This document shows, in pieces, positions 45,140-53,975 of a stretch of DNA of 64,000 bases. The translations under genes were made by a program, and so were the position numbers. This stretch comes from Prevotella sp. (GTDB lineage: Bacteria > Bacteroidota > Bacteroidia > Bacteroidales > Bacteroidaceae). Location of the stretch: NCBI GenBank assembly GCA_017417465.1, contig JAFPZD010000141.1, positions 1-64,000 of the forward strand, written 5' to 3'. The stretch's first letter is position 1, and every line of letters begins with the position of its first letter. The notes under the pieces were generated by a model that made no database searches, had not been told where the DNA came from, and saw only the letters and a list, made by a program, of their open reading frames with translations.

Positions 45140-45714
45140 CGAAAACGGCCATCACCGGAGGAATAGGAAGCGGCAAGAGCTACGTCTGCAACCTGATGAG
45201 GCAGATGTACGGCGTCAGCATCTACGACTGCGATGCAGCTGCAAAGCGGCTCATGCGAACATCGCCCACACTGCGCCACCAGCTGACGGCACTCATTGGG
45301 CCCGACACCTACCTGCTCGCCGACGACGGCACATGGGTGCTCAACAAGGCTGCCGTCGCGCAGTTCCTGCTGGCATCCGAAAGCAATGCCAAGGCCATCG
45401 ATGACATCGTCCATCCGGCCGTCGCCGACGACTTCATCCAAAGTGGCAAGCAGTGGATGGAGTGCGCCATCCTCTACGAGTCAGGGTTCGACCGCTTGGT
45501 CGACCGTGTCATTGCCGTCGTCGCTGACGACGATGTGCGCATCCGACGCATCATTCGACGCGACGACATCACTGCCGACAAGGCACGTCAGTGGATTGCG
45601 CACCAGTGGCCGCAGCAAGATGTCGCCAGCCGTGCCGACTTCGTGGTAAGCAACAACGACGGCGACGACATCGTCCAGCAACTCAGAAACATCATTGAGA
45701 CAAACATATTATAA
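45136..45714 (+). CDS. coaE: Dephospho-CoA kinase
   Basis: A 192-aa enzyme for the last step of coenzyme A synthesis (phosphorylation of the 3'-OH of dephospho-CoA). The P-loop is GGIGSGKS (about 8-15), the acceptor motif YDCDAAAKRL, and IDDIVHPAV is the conserved nucleotide/CoA-side helix. I chose ATG 45136 by the ATGA overlap with the YbbR-like gene; a longer frame would run back into that gene. The length fits. Confidence 0.95.
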   Translation: MTKTAITGGIGSGKSYVCNLMRQMYGVSIYDCDAAAKRLMRTSPTLRHQLTALIGPDTYLLADDGTWVLNKAAVAQFLLASESNAKAIDDIVHPAVADDFIQSGKQWMECAILYESGFDRLVDRVIAVVADDDVRIRRIIRRDDITADKARQWIAHQWPQQDVASRADFVVSNNDGDDIVQQLRNIIETNIL

Positions 45715-45725
45715 AACAGAAAACA

Positions 45726-46166
45726 ATGCAACAAACCATTTTAGCCATTGCCGGCAAGCCCGGCCTCTACAAACTCATCACGCGTGGTAAGAACAACCTC
45801 ATCGTCGAAGCCCTCGACAGCACGCATAAACGCATACCCGCATTCAGCACCGACCGCATCACCTCGCTGGCCGACATCGCCATGTTCACCGATACCGACG
45901 ACGTGCCCCTGATGGACGTGCTCGACAGCCTCAAGACCATTGAGGAGGGAAAGACTGCCTCACTCGACCCCAAGAAAGCCGATGGCGACGAACTGCGTGA
46001 ATTCTTCGCACGCGTGCTGCCCAACTACGACCGTGAGCGCGTACACACCAGCGACATCAAGAAGCTGCTGCAATGGTACAACATCCTCGTGGCTAACGGC
46101 ATCACCGACTTCAAAGAGGAGATGAAACCCACCGAAGGCGACAACATCGATGACAGAAAAGCGTGA
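45726..46166 (+). CDS. DUF5606 domain protein
   Basis: A 146-aa conserved Bacteroidetes protein. The N-terminal ILAIAGKPGLYKLITRGKNNLIVEAL and KRIPAFSTDRITSLADIAMF are the DUF5606 signature. The C-terminal half has acidic helices (VLPNYDRERVHTSDIKKLLQWYNIL). It is soluble and of unknown role; members often lie near coaE, as here. Its stop codon TGA is inside the first unit of an 8-bp repeat array that fills the whole gap to serS. Confidence 0.9.
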   Translation: MQQTILAIAGKPGLYKLITRGKNNLIVEALDSTHKRIPAFSTDRITSLADIAMFTDTDDVPLMDVLDSLKTIEEGKTASLDPKKADGDELREFFARVLPNYDRERVHTSDIKKLLQWYNILVANGITDFKEEMKPTEGDNIDDRKA

Positions 46167-46226
46167 AATCGCCAAATAGTCCAATCGTGGAATAGTGAAA
46201 TCGTGAAATAGTCAAATCGTCAAATA
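46163..46226 (+). repeat. 8-bp spacer array x8 between DUF5606 and serS
   Basis: Eight exact-length 8-bp units (GTGAAATC, GCCAAATA, GTCCAATC, GTGGAATA, GTGAAATC, GTGAAATA, GTCAAATC, GTCAAATA), alternating ...ATC and ...ATA. The TGA stop of the upstream gene is at 46164-46166; serS starts 5 nt after the array. Confidence 0.95.
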
Positions 46227-46231
46227 TCAAG

Positions 46232-47551
46232 ATGTTAACACTCAAACTCATTACCGAGGAGACAGAACGCGTCATTCGCGGTCTGGAGAAGAAGCACTTC
46301 AAGGGTGCTAAGGAAGCCATCGACCAGGTCATGGCCATCGACAAGCAACGCCGTGAAGCCCAGCAGCAGCTCGACCAAAACCTGAGCGAAGCCAAGAAGC
46401 TGGCTGCCGAGATTGGCAGTCTGATGAAGGCTGGCAAGCGCGACGAGGCCGAGGCCGTGAAGGCTCGTGTGTCGCAGATGAAGGAGACCAACAAGCAGCT
46501 CGACGAGCAGATGTCGAATGCTCAGGAAGAGCTGACACGCCTGCTCTGCCAAATCCCTAACATCCCCTACGACGAGGTGCCCGAGGGTGCTGCCGCAGAG
46601 GACAACCACGTGGTGAAGAGCAATCTGAAGGAATGCACTGCCGACGACACCGTCGGCAACTGGACCGTCAACCCCTCGCTGGGCATCGACAATCCTCTGC
46701 CCCACTGGGAACTAGCTAAGAAGTACAACCTCATCGACTTCGATCTTGGCGTCAAAATCACTGGCGCCGGCTTCCCCGTCTACATCGGCAAGGGTGCACA
46801 GCTTCAGCGTGCACTCATCAACTTCTTCCTCGCCGAGGCCAACAAGGCGGGCTACACCGAAATCATGCCTCCCACAGTCGTCAACGCTGCCTCCGGCTAC
46901 GGCACTGGCCAGCTGCCCGACAAGGAAGGACAAATGTACCACTGCGAGGTCGACGACTTCTATCTTATCCCCACAGCCGAAGTGCCTGTCACCAACATCT
47001 ACCGCGACGTCATCCTCGACGAGCGCCAGCTCCCCATCAAGAACTGCGCCTACACAGAGTGCTTCCGCCGCGAGGCTGGCTCCTATGGCAAGGACGTGCG
47101 TGGCCTCAACCGCCTGCATGAGTTCTCGAAGATTGAAATTGTGCGCATCGATACGCCAGAACATTCCAAAGAGAGCCATCGCGAGATGTTGGCCCACGTT
47201 GAGGGCCTGCTGCAGAAGCTGGAACTGCCCTACCGCATCCTGCTGCTCTGTGGTGGCGACCAGTCGTTTACCAGCGCCATCTGCTACGACTTCGAGGTCT
47301 ACAGCGAGGCTCAAGGCCGCTGGCTCGAAGTGTCGTCAGTCAGTAACTTCGACACCTATCAGGCCAACCGTCTGAAATGCCGCTACCGTCGCGAGGACAC
47401 TAAGAAGACCGAGCTCTGCCACACCCTGAACGGCTCAGCCCTGGCCCTGCCCCGCATCGTAGCCGCCCTCCTCGAGAACAACCAGACGCCCGAAGGCATC
47501 CGCATCCCCAAGGCCCTGCAGCCCTACACCGGTTTCGATATCATCAGCTAA
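46232..47551 (+). CDS. serS: Seryl-tRNA synthetase
   Basis: A 439-aa class II synthetase charging tRNA-Ser (and tRNA-Sec where present). The N-terminal two-helix coiled-coil arm spans about 28-110. Motif 2 is CFRREAGSYGKDVRGLNRLHEF and motif 3 is LNGSALALPRIVAALLENNQ; TAEVPVTNIYRDVI is also typical. The length is standard. The start follows the 8-bp array. A hairpin terminator follows. Confidence 0.98.
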   Translation: MLTLKLITEETERVIRGLEKKHFKGAKEAIDQVMAIDKQRREAQQQLDQNLSEAKKLAAEIGSLMKAGKRDEAEAVKARVSQMKETNKQLDEQMSNAQEELTRLLCQIPNIPYDEVPEGAAAEDNHVVKSNLKECTADDTVGNWTVNPSLGIDNPLPHWELAKKYNLIDFDLGVKITGAGFPVYIGKGAQLQRALINFFLAEANKAGYTEIMPPTVVNAASGYGTGQLPDKEGQMYHCEVDDFYLIPTAEVPVTNIYRDVILDERQLPIKNCAYTECFRREAGSYGKDVRGLNRLHEFSKIEIVRIDTPEHSKESHREMLAHVEGLLQKLELPYRILLLCGGDQSFTSAICYDFEVYSEAQGRWLEVSSVSNFDTYQANRLKCRYRREDTKKTELCHTLNGSALALPRIVAALLENNQTPEGIRIPKALQPYTGFDIIS

Positions 47552-47578
47552 ACTGAACCGTTTGAAACCCCAACTCTC

Positions 47579-47621
47579 AACGCACTTCCCAGACCCGTTT
47601 TTCAGGTGTGAGAAGTGCGTT
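47579..47621 (+). terminator. Terminator after serS
   Basis: AACGCACTTC pairs with GAAGTGCGTT around a long partly paired loop, followed by TTCTTTT. Confidence 0.75.
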
Positions 47622-47690
47622 TCTTTTAATGGCTTATAAAAAAGATGAAGAATCTAAAGCAGTTATTCGTTATTTCTCAAAAATTGTCAC

Positions 47691-47699
47691 TATCTTTGC
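47691..47699 (+). promoter_or_regulatory. -7 box for the pRiA4b-type gene
   Basis: TATCTTTGC, 61 nt upstream of the ATG. Confidence 0.75.
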
Positions 47700-47759
47700 A
47701 GCGTCATTTCGACATCATGCAACAAAGGTTAGAATTAACAACTATATGGAATAGCACTC

Positions 47760-48815
47760 ATGGCAAAAACTAAAAAACCGAATCTTTCAGCCAACAACGA
47801 TAAACAGGAAGAATCGTTACTCTTTGATGAAATTATCGCTTCGCTTCCGTCAGATGTAAGAAAAGTAGTTGATAAAGCTGGTATAAAGAGTTTGGACGAT
47901 GTGTTTTGTTCAATGCTTTTACATGGCGTGGACCCCTTAAAGATGAGCCGCCTCCCGATAGAAAAACTCGAGAGTGGCGACTTCAGCTTTAATGAGGTGA
48001 TGCTTGACGAGAAATCTATTGATGACCTCTTTGACGATGAAGAGGACTATGACGACGATGAAGACTATGACGACGATGAAGACTATGACGATGAAGAGGA
48101 CTATGACGAGGACGAGGAAGACGATGACGACCAAAAGGGATTCGATGATGAAAGCTACTTGTTAGGGTTAAAGTTTCCCAGGCAGAAGTTCATAGGCCCA
48201 TCTACAAAAGAGTTTCATATTCACATCAAGCTGAACAAGGCGCCAGTCAGCATCTGGCGCGAACTCGTCGTTCCATCCAACATTACTTTGGAGCTGTTGG
48301 CATACGTACTAATTGAAGCGATGGGCTGGGAACATGAACACATGTATCATTTCATCGGACAAGACAATGTATTCTATGTGAACGGCCATGAAATAAAAGA
48401 GTATGAAAACAACTTCATGGGGTTCCTATTTTCGGCACAGCGAAAGAACAGCGAAAAGACTTCACTCGAGATGGTCCTGCAACCGAAAGGCGAAAGGTTG
48501 GAGTTCGAGTACGACTTTGGCGATTCCTGGTCACACGAGCTGTGGGTAAAAGGCGAACGCAACTATGCCAAAGGAGAAGAACCTGTCATCAAGCTGCTGA
48601 AAGCACAAGGCGAGTGTCCTCCTGAAGACTGTGGGGGCGTATATGGATATGCTGAACTGCTTAGAATAAACAAAAAGCAACGAAAGTCTGCCGATGACAA
48701 GGAACGCCTGGAATGGTTCGACATCCCAAAGAATTACGATCCAGAGGACTGCGACCTGGAATGGCTACAAGACAACGTGGAGGCCCTGTGGATGAGGATT
48801 AAGAACGACCTCTGA
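47760..48815 (+). CDS. Plasmid pRiA4b ORF-3-like protein with acidic repeat
   Basis: 351 aa. The C-terminal half (about 160-340) has the pRiA4b ORF-3 (MM3350/IS1096 TnpR-like) fold motifs: FHIHIKLNKAPVSIWRELVVP, LIEAMGWEHEHMYHF, FEYDFGDSWSHEL, CPPEDCGGVYGY. Its function is unknown; the family is linked to mobile DNA by name only. A highly acidic Asp/Glu/Tyr repeat (DDDEDYDDDEDYD-like, about 91-122) lies before it. The codons are more A+T-rich than in neighbouring genes, hinting at later acquisition. It has its own promoter and stands alone between serS and the rplT operon. No terminal inverted repeats or transposase are visible. Confidence 0.85.
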   Translation: MAKTKKPNLSANNDKQEESLLFDEIIASLPSDVRKVVDKAGIKSLDDVFCSMLLHGVDPLKMSRLPIEKLESGDFSFNEVMLDEKSIDDLFDDEEDYDDDEDYDDDEDYDDEEDYDEDEEDDDDQKGFDDESYLLGLKFPRQKFIGPSTKEFHIHIKLNKAPVSIWRELVVPSNITLELLAYVLIEAMGWEHEHMYHFIGQDNVFYVNGHEIKEYENNFMGFLFSAQRKNSEKTSLEMVLQPKGERLEFEYDFGDSWSHELWVKGERNYAKGEEPVIKLLKAQGECPPEDCGGVYGYAELLRINKKQRKSADDKERLEWFDIPKNYDPEDCDLEWLQDNVEALWMRIKNDL

Positions 48816-48894
48816 CAATCACCACAATCTTGACAAGAAGAATTATTCTCTATTCACCCTCACGGCTGCAAGCAGCCACACGTCACAATACTAA

Positions 48895-48927
48895 AAAGGC
48901 TGCGCACCTTTGCGATACGCAGCCTTT
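48895..48927 (-). terminator. Hairpin after rplT
   Basis: AAAGGCTGCG and CGCAGCCTTT pair around a 13-nt loop, 27 nt past the rplT stop. It may act in both directions. Confidence 0.75.
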
Positions 48928-48953
48928 CTATGGTCTCAATAATTCACTTTCAC

Positions 48954-49298
48954 TTACTTCACCTTCTCGACGATGGCCTTGAAAGCCTCGGGATTGTTCA
49001 TGGCGAGGTCAGCGAGCACCTTGCGGTTGATCTCGATGCCAGCCTTGGTGAGAGCACCCATCAGCTTCGAGTAGCTCATACCCTCGAGACGGGCAGCAGC
49101 ATTGATACGCTGAATCCACAGTGAGCGGAAGTTGCGCTTCTTGTTACGACGGTCACGGTAGGCGTAGGTCAGACCCTTCTCCCAGGTGTTCTTGGCTACT
49201 GTCCAAACATTCTTGCGGGCTCCGAAATAGCCGCGTGTGAGCTTCAGGATTCTCTTACGTTTTGCTCTTGATGCAACGTGATTGACTGATCTTGGCAT
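48954..49298 (-). CDS. rplT: 50S ribosomal protein L20
   Basis: A 114-aa L20, an early 23S-rRNA-binding assembly protein. [32 protein letters not shown] and [21 protein letters not shown] are diagnostic. It is the last gene of the conserved infC-rpmI-rplT operon. L20 often represses this operon in other bacteria; I see no recognisable site here. Confidence 0.99.
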   Translation of the reverse strand: MPRSVNHVASRAKRKRILKLTRGYFGARKNVWTVAKNTWEKGLTYAYRDRRNKKRNFRSLWIQRINAAARLEGMSYSKLMGALTKAGIEINRKVLADLAMNNPEAFKAIVEKVK

Positions 49299-49331
49299 AG
49301 TTTTCTGTACTTTTAAATGTTAGACAATAGG

Positions 49332-49529
49332 TTAACGGAGACACAACAGGTCACGCACCTGCTTCATGTTGGTCTTGTCCACGATGCTGTAGCCCTGGAG
49401 GTTACGCTTCTGCTTCTTGGTCTTCTTGGTGAGAATGTGGCTGTGGTAAGCGTGATGTCTCTTAACCTTACCCGTACCGGTGAATGTGAATCTCTTCTTT
49501 GCACCGGAGTTTGTCTTTACTTTTGGCAT
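49332..49529 (-). CDS. rpmI: 50S ribosomal protein L35
   Basis: 65 aa, beginning [28 protein letters not shown], the universal L35 start. I chose 49529 over an upstream ATG because the extra 16 residues are not part of the family. It lies between infC and rplT in the same operon. Confidence 0.98.
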   Translation of the reverse strand: MPKVKTNSGAKKRFTFTGTGKVKRHHAYHSHILTKKTKKQKRNLQGYSIVDKTNMKQVRDLLCLR

Positions 49530-49642
49530 TGTTTTAATTTTTTTATGATTACTTTTGTTTATTAAAAGCGATGGCAACGCATATACCGGGCGCAGCGCAT
49601 CTTTAGTTTTCTCGATTTGTTATGAACAGCGTTCGCCGACTG

Positions 49643-50350
49643 TTACTCGGCTTCATTGCTTTCAGTGAGCTTCTTCAGCGCGTCGGCACTGATTTTGGCG
49701 TTTGCCAGAAGTCCGCCGTTTGCAGGCATTTCGACATTCGTCAGCTCCTGACCGTCAGCACGCTCCTCGCGCTTCTTTTCTACGCCATCGGCCTCACGGT
49801 CGCGTGCCTGCTGGCTCTTCTTGGCGACGCCGGCTTTCTTAGGCGCTAAATAGAGGAACATCTTCTTTCCTTCGAGCGACGGCATCGACTCCACCTTTCC
49901 AACCTCTTCGAGGTCGTTTGCGAAACGCAGTAGCAGCACTTCGCCCTGCTCCTTGAACAGGATGCTGCGTCCGCGGAAGAAGACATATGCTCTAACCTTG
50001 TTGCCCTCCTCGAGGAACTCGCGGGCGTGCTTCAGCTTGAACTGGTAGTCGTGCTCGTCGGTCTGCGGTCCGAAGCGTATCTCCTTGACTTCCACCTTCA
50101 CCTGCTTGGCTTTCAGTTCCTTTTGTCGCTTCTTCTGCTGGTAGAGGAACTTGGAGTAGTCAATAAGCCGACAGACAGGCGGCTGTGCATTGGGTGAAAT
50201 CTCCACCAGATCGACGCCCTGCTGATGTGCCAAGTCCAAGGCCTGTCGAATAGGCATGACGGTGGAGCCGTTGTCTCCAACAATACGTACTTCACGCACC
50301 CGAATCTGCTCGTTTATGCGGTACTGATTCTGCTTTTTGTCTGTCTTCAT
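49643..50350 (-). CDS. infC: Translation initiation factor IF-3
   Basis: A 235-aa IF-3 that keeps 30S subunits free and checks the start codon. The N-domain [20 protein letters not shown] and [20 protein letters not shown]-type motif and the C-domain [26 protein letters not shown] are clear. The C-terminal extension (about 180-235, Lys/Glu-rich) is longer than in E. coli. I chose the ATG at 50350 (MKTDKKQ); the longer frame includes leader sequence. The start is ordinary ATG, not the rare AUU used for autoregulation in enterobacteria. Confidence 0.97.
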   Translation of the reverse strand: MKTDKKQNQYRINEQIRVREVRIVGDNGSTVMPIRQALDLAHQQGVDLVEISPNAQPPVCRLIDYSKFLYQQKKRQKELKAKQVKVEVKEIRFGPQTDEHDYQFKLKHAREFLEEGNKVRAYVFFRGRSILFKEQGEVLLLRFANDLEEVGKVESMPSLEGKKMFLYLAPKKAGVAKKSQQARDREADGVEKKREERADGQELTNVEMPANGGLLANAKISADALKKLTESNEAE

Positions 50351-50374
50351 TAACGCTTTTTTCGGAAATCGGCT

Positions 50375-50383
50375 GCAAAGGTA
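50375..50383 (-). promoter_or_regulatory. -7 box for the infC operon
   Basis: The minus strand reads TACCTTTGC, 25 nt upstream of infC. Confidence 0.7.
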
Positions 50384-50492
50384 CAATAATTCAGCGAATT
50401 AGCAAAACTTTTTCCCAACTTTTTTTTCATTTCCTCATTTTTTAGACATGAAACAAGTAGGTAAGCAGTTTTTACTACCGTAAAGTGGCCAT

Positions 50493-52145
50493 TTAACGTG
50501 CGTTACGACGCTTGAGTTCCAACCTTAGCACCAGTGAGCCGCGTGGAGGCAGGGCGATGTGGCCCTCGAACATTCCGAGGTGCTGACCCGTCAGCAGGTC
50601 GGTGGCATCATAGTCGCCCTTGGCGATGCCTAAGTACTCGAAAGCATGGTCGGGAATCGTCAACTCGAACGCTGCGGGGATGTCGTCGAAGTTTGCCACG
50701 ACGAGCAGCAGGTCACGCTGTGAGGCACAGCGCATGAACGCATACTGGTGGCTCAAGTGGCGGTTGACGTACATCAGGTCGAAGAACTTCCCCTCGGTGA
50801 TGGCCTTTTCGCTGCGGGCAATGTTGAGCAGCGTGCGATAGATTTGCGTGAGTGCCTCCGCGGCAGCGTCATGTGGCAGGAACGACCAGTAGTCGAAGAT
50901 GGTCGTTCGCCCGTCATGCCCACTGAAGCCCTCAACATCCATGCCATGCTCGCCCCACTCCTGACCTGCGTAAAGCATGAAGGGATTCTGGCGGAGCAGC
51001 GCACTGACGATGACGGCAGGCAGAGCCCGCTCGCCATTGCCAACGAGGAAGTCGCTTGCGAGGCGCAGCTCGTCGTGGTTCTCCATGAAGTAGAGCATGT
51101 GAGAGCCAATGTCGTCGGTCTGCTGCCACGCCTGTGTGATGCTGGCGATGTCGGTCCTGTGGCAGAGGACGTTGCACAGCGCGTCGTACATGCCCACCTT
51201 ATCATAGAGGTAGTCGAAGCCCGAAGCAATGTAGGTGCGGTAAAGACCAGGATTGTAGACCTCGCCGATGAACAGGATACCGGGGTGCAGCGCTTTCACC
51301 TGTGCCGTTACCCATGCCCAGAAGGCGGCAGGCACCATCTCTGCCATGTCGCAGCGGAAGCCGTCGACGCCCTTGTCGGCCCAGAAGAGCAGGATGTCGC
51401 GCATCTTCTGCCACGTGGAGCCCTGCGTCAGTTGGTCTGAGACCTGAATCGACGCGGGCGTCTGGCCTGCGTAGTAGTCCACGCCGTAGTTCAGCTTCAC
51501 CGTCTCGTACCAGTCGTTACGTCCGGGAGCATTGTCGAAGTGATCGTTGCCCGTAGCCTTCGCCGGCATTTCGTAGTACGGCTCCTTGGCCCCGTGATAG
51601 AGGTCAAAGTAGGGTGTGAAAGCCTGACCGGGACAGTAGTAGAAGTTGTTGCGAACAGGGTCGAAGCCCACCGTCGGGTCGTCGTCCTCACCCAGGTCGT
51701 GGACATCTTCCGGCTTGGCGATGCTGTGGTACTGACGGGCCACATGGTTGGGCACAAAGTCAATGATGACCTTCAGGCCAGCCCGATGTGTACGGGCGAC
51801 AAGGCGCGTAAACTCGTCCATGCGATGACGGACGTCGACAGCCAGGTCAGGGTCAATGTCATAATAATCGGTGATGGCATAGGGCGACCCTGCCCTACCC
51901 TTCACCACAGCAGGATGCTGGCTGGGGAGCCCGTAGGCTGAATAGTCGGTCGTCGTAGCGTGTCGGATGACGCCCGTGTACCAAACGTGGGTGGCCCCCA
52001 GTTCGCGTATCTGCTTCAGCACCGACGGCGTGAAGCCGTTCAGCTTGCCACAACCGTTCTCCTCGAGCGTACCATTGGGCTTCCGCGTCTGACAGCTATT
52101 GCCATACAGGCGCGGCAGCACTTGGTAGATGATCATCTTTTGCAT
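50493..52145 (-). CDS. Alpha-amylase family (GH13) protein
   Basis: A 550-aa GH13 enzyme acting on alpha-glucans. Conserved regions: DFVPNHVA (I), GFRCDMAEMVP (II, nucleophile Asp), FIGEVYN (III, acid/base Glu) and FMENHDE (IV, transition-state Asp). No signal peptide is visible (start MQKMIIYQVLPRLYG), so it is probably cytoplasmic, trimming imported or stored glucan. I chose 52145 because the longer frame enters fabD. It begins 19 nt after the fabD stop, an odd but clear operon partner. Subfamily and product are not certain. Confidence 0.92.
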   Translation of the reverse strand: MQKMIIYQVLPRLYGNSCQTRKPNGTLEENGCGKLNGFTPSVLKQIRELGATHVWYTGVIRHATTTDYSAYGLPSQHPAVVKGRAGSPYAITDYYDIDPDLAVDVRHRMDEFTRLVARTHRAGLKVIIDFVPNHVARQYHSIAKPEDVHDLGEDDDPTVGFDPVRNNFYYCPGQAFTPYFDLYHGAKEPYYEMPAKATGNDHFDNAPGRNDWYETVKLNYGVDYYAGQTPASIQVSDQLTQGSTWQKMRDILLFWADKGVDGFRCDMAEMVPAAFWAWVTAQVKALHPGILFIGEVYNPGLYRTYIASGFDYLYDKVGMYDALCNVLCHRTDIASITQAWQQTDDIGSHMLYFMENHDELRLASDFLVGNGERALPAVIVSALLRQNPFMLYAGQEWGEHGMDVEGFSGHDGRTTIFDYWSFLPHDAAAEALTQIYRTLLNIARSEKAITEGKFFDLMYVNRHLSHQYAFMRCASQRDLLLVVANFDDIPAAFELTIPDHAFEYLGIAKGDYDATDLLTGQHLGMFEGHIALPPRGSLVLRLELKRRNAR

Positions 52146-52164
52146 GATGGCGGCTCCGAAGGAA

Positions 52165-53070
52165 TCAATTCTCAATGCCGTGGACAGTGACGTCACGCGA
52201 AATCTTGACAATCATGCCCTGCAGTGCCTTGCCGGGGCCACACTCGGTGAAGTCGGTGGCGCCATCGGCAATCATCGACTGCACGCACTGCGTCCAGCGC
52301 ACGCTGGAAGTCAGCTGAGCAATGAGGTTCTGCTTGATCTCCTCGGGAGCAATGTGAGGCTTGCCGTCAACATTCTGATAGACGGGGCACATAGGCTCGC
52401 GGAACTCGGTCTGCTCGATGGCGGCCTGCAGCTCGTCCTTGGCAGGCTGCATCAGGGGCGAGTGGAAAGCACCACCCACTTTCAGCGGCAGTGCACGCTT
52501 CGCACCGGCAGCCTTCAGCTGCTCGCAGGCCTCGTTGATAGCCTCGACGTTGCCGCTGATGACCAGCTGGCCGGGGTTGTTATAGTTTGCACAGACCACC
52601 ACATGGCCTTCACGGTTGATGCCGGCACAGATCTGCTCCACCTGCTCGTCGCCAAGACCAATGATGGCAGCCATCGTCGAAGGCTGAGCCTCGCAAGCTT
52701 TCTGCATGGCCATGGCGCGGGCGTAGACCAGACGCAGGCCATCTTCAAACGACAGTGCACCTGCGACCACCAGTGCCGAGAACTCACCCAGCGAGTGGCC
52801 GGCCATCATGCCCGGCGTATTCTCGGGTGTGCCATCGAAAGTTGTACCACAAATGGCCGAGATCACCGAGTGGAGGAACACGGCGGGCTGTGTCACCTTC
52901 GTCTGTTTCAGGTCCTCGTCGGTACCCTCGAACATGATGTCCGTAATACGATAACCAAGGATGTCGTTAGCCTTCTCAAACAATTCTTTTGCCTTTGCGT
53001 TGTTGTCGTAGAGGTCCTTACCCATGCCTACGAACTGTGCCCCTTGTCCGGGGAAAACGAATGCTTTCAT
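52165..53070 (-). CDS. fabD: Malonyl-CoA:ACP transacylase
   Basis: A 301-aa enzyme that moves malonyl groups to acyl carrier protein in fatty acid synthesis. FVFPGQGAQFVGMG is the N-terminal motif, GHSLGEFSALVVAG holds the nucleophilic Ser, and VGGAFHSPLM holds the catalytic His. It has a -7 box at 53105 and is followed by the GH13 gene. Confidence 0.98.
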   Translation of the reverse strand: MKAFVFPGQGAQFVGMGKDLYDNNAKAKELFEKANDILGYRITDIMFEGTDEDLKQTKVTQPAVFLHSVISAICGTTFDGTPENTPGMMAGHSLGEFSALVVAGALSFEDGLRLVYARAMAMQKACEAQPSTMAAIIGLGDEQVEQICAGINREGHVVVCANYNNPGQLVISGNVEAINEACEQLKAAGAKRALPLKVGGAFHSPLMQPAKDELQAAIEQTEFREPMCPVYQNVDGKPHIAPEEIKQNLIAQLTSSVRWTQCVQSMIADGATDFTECGPGKALQGMIVKISRDVTVHGIEN

Positions 53071-53104
53071 ACTTAATGCTTATCTTTATGTCTTCTAAGA
53101 GCGT

Positions 53105-53113
53105 GCAAAGGTA
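53105..53113 (-). promoter_or_regulatory. -7 box for fabD
   Basis: The minus strand reads TACCTTTGC, 35 nt upstream of fabD. Confidence 0.7.
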
Positions 53114-53194
53114 CATCTTTTCAGTGGAAAACACGCCATCCCACACCGTTTTTTAATGTTTATTAGCGTAACCAACTTATCGAATAACAGCCGA

Positions 53195-53917
53195 TTAACG
53201 CGTCAGGAACCGTGTGCTGAGGTAGCGCTGAAATGCCTCTTTATAGAGGTCGCCTATCGGGAGGTAGGTGTCGGCATCCATGATGACGCGGTTCTTGTTC
53301 ACCTCTTTTATTTTGGTAAGGTTGATGATATAGGAGCGGTGGATGCGCATGAAATAGGAGGGGAGGCGCTCCTCCATCTTCTTCATTGAAAGGAAGGTGA
53401 CGATGGGCTTAGGCTGGCTGTCGAGCCACACCTTCAGGTACTCGCTCATAGCCTCGACATAGCGAATATCGGGGATGTTCACATTGACAATGCGGTAGTC
53501 GGTCTTGAGGAAGAGCGTGTCCGTATCGGGGACGGGGACTTCGTCTGCCGGACGGGTCCCCTCTAACCTTTCTTGTAACCGCTGTGCGGCCCGCTGGAAC
53601 TCCTGCAGTCCGAAGGGCTTCAGCAGATAGTCGACGGCATTCACACGGAACCCCTCGACGGCATACTCAGAATAGGCGGTGGTGAAGACGACGAGGGGCG
53701 GCACGGCGAGCGACTTCACGAAGTCCATGCCGCTAAGGTCGGGCATGTTGATGTCGCAGAAGATGGCATCGACGGTGTCGTTTTCCAGGAACGTGCGGGC
53801 CTCGACGGCACTCTGGCACTGGGCGGCAAGTTCGAGAAACGGCACTTTGCCGATATAGGCCACAAGCTGCTTCAGCGCTAACGGCTCATCATCGATGGCA
53901 AGACAACGGATTTTCAT
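53195..53917 (-). CDS. LytTR-family response regulator
   Basis: A 240-aa two-component response regulator. The receiver domain (about 1-120) has the acidic pocket IDDEP, phospho-acceptor Asp in FCDINMPDLSGMDF, and the switch Thr/Ser and Lys in VVFTTAY and LLKPFGL. The LytTR DNA-binding domain follows (about 140-240: RYVEAMSEYLKVWL, FMRIHRSYIINLTKI). It is cognate to the histidine kinase encoded upstream. Target genes are unknown; envelope or carbohydrate functions are common for this type. Confidence 0.95.
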   Translation of the reverse strand: MKIRCLAIDDEPLALKQLVAYIGKVPFLELAAQCQSAVEARTFLENDTVDAIFCDINMPDLSGMDFVKSLAVPPLVVFTTAYSEYAVEGFRVNAVDYLLKPFGLQEFQRAAQRLQERLEGTRPADEVPVPDTDTLFLKTDYRIVNVNIPDIRYVEAMSEYLKVWLDSQPKPIVTFLSMKKMEERLPSYFMRIHRSYIINLTKIKEVNKNRVIMDADTYLPIGDLYKEAFQRYLSTRFLTR

Positions 53918-53975
53918 TTACAATTTGACAATTTACTATTTACGATTTATTGACGATTTGACGATTTACGATTTA
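53918..53975 (-). repeat. TTTACGA/TTTGACGA spacer array (kinase to regulator)
   Basis: Degenerate units of 7, 8 and 11 bp starting TTT on the plus strand fill the gap. The kinase gene's last codons and TAA stop fall inside the array, which then runs to the regulator's ATG. Confidence 0.85.

Noticed and set aside
47760-48815. The pRiA4b-type gene as part of an IS element
   Set aside because: No transposase, terminal inverted repeats or target duplication are visible.
49530-49642. L20-type autoregulatory pseudoknot in the infC-rpmI gap
   Set aside because: I could not build the required paired elements convincingly from the sequence.
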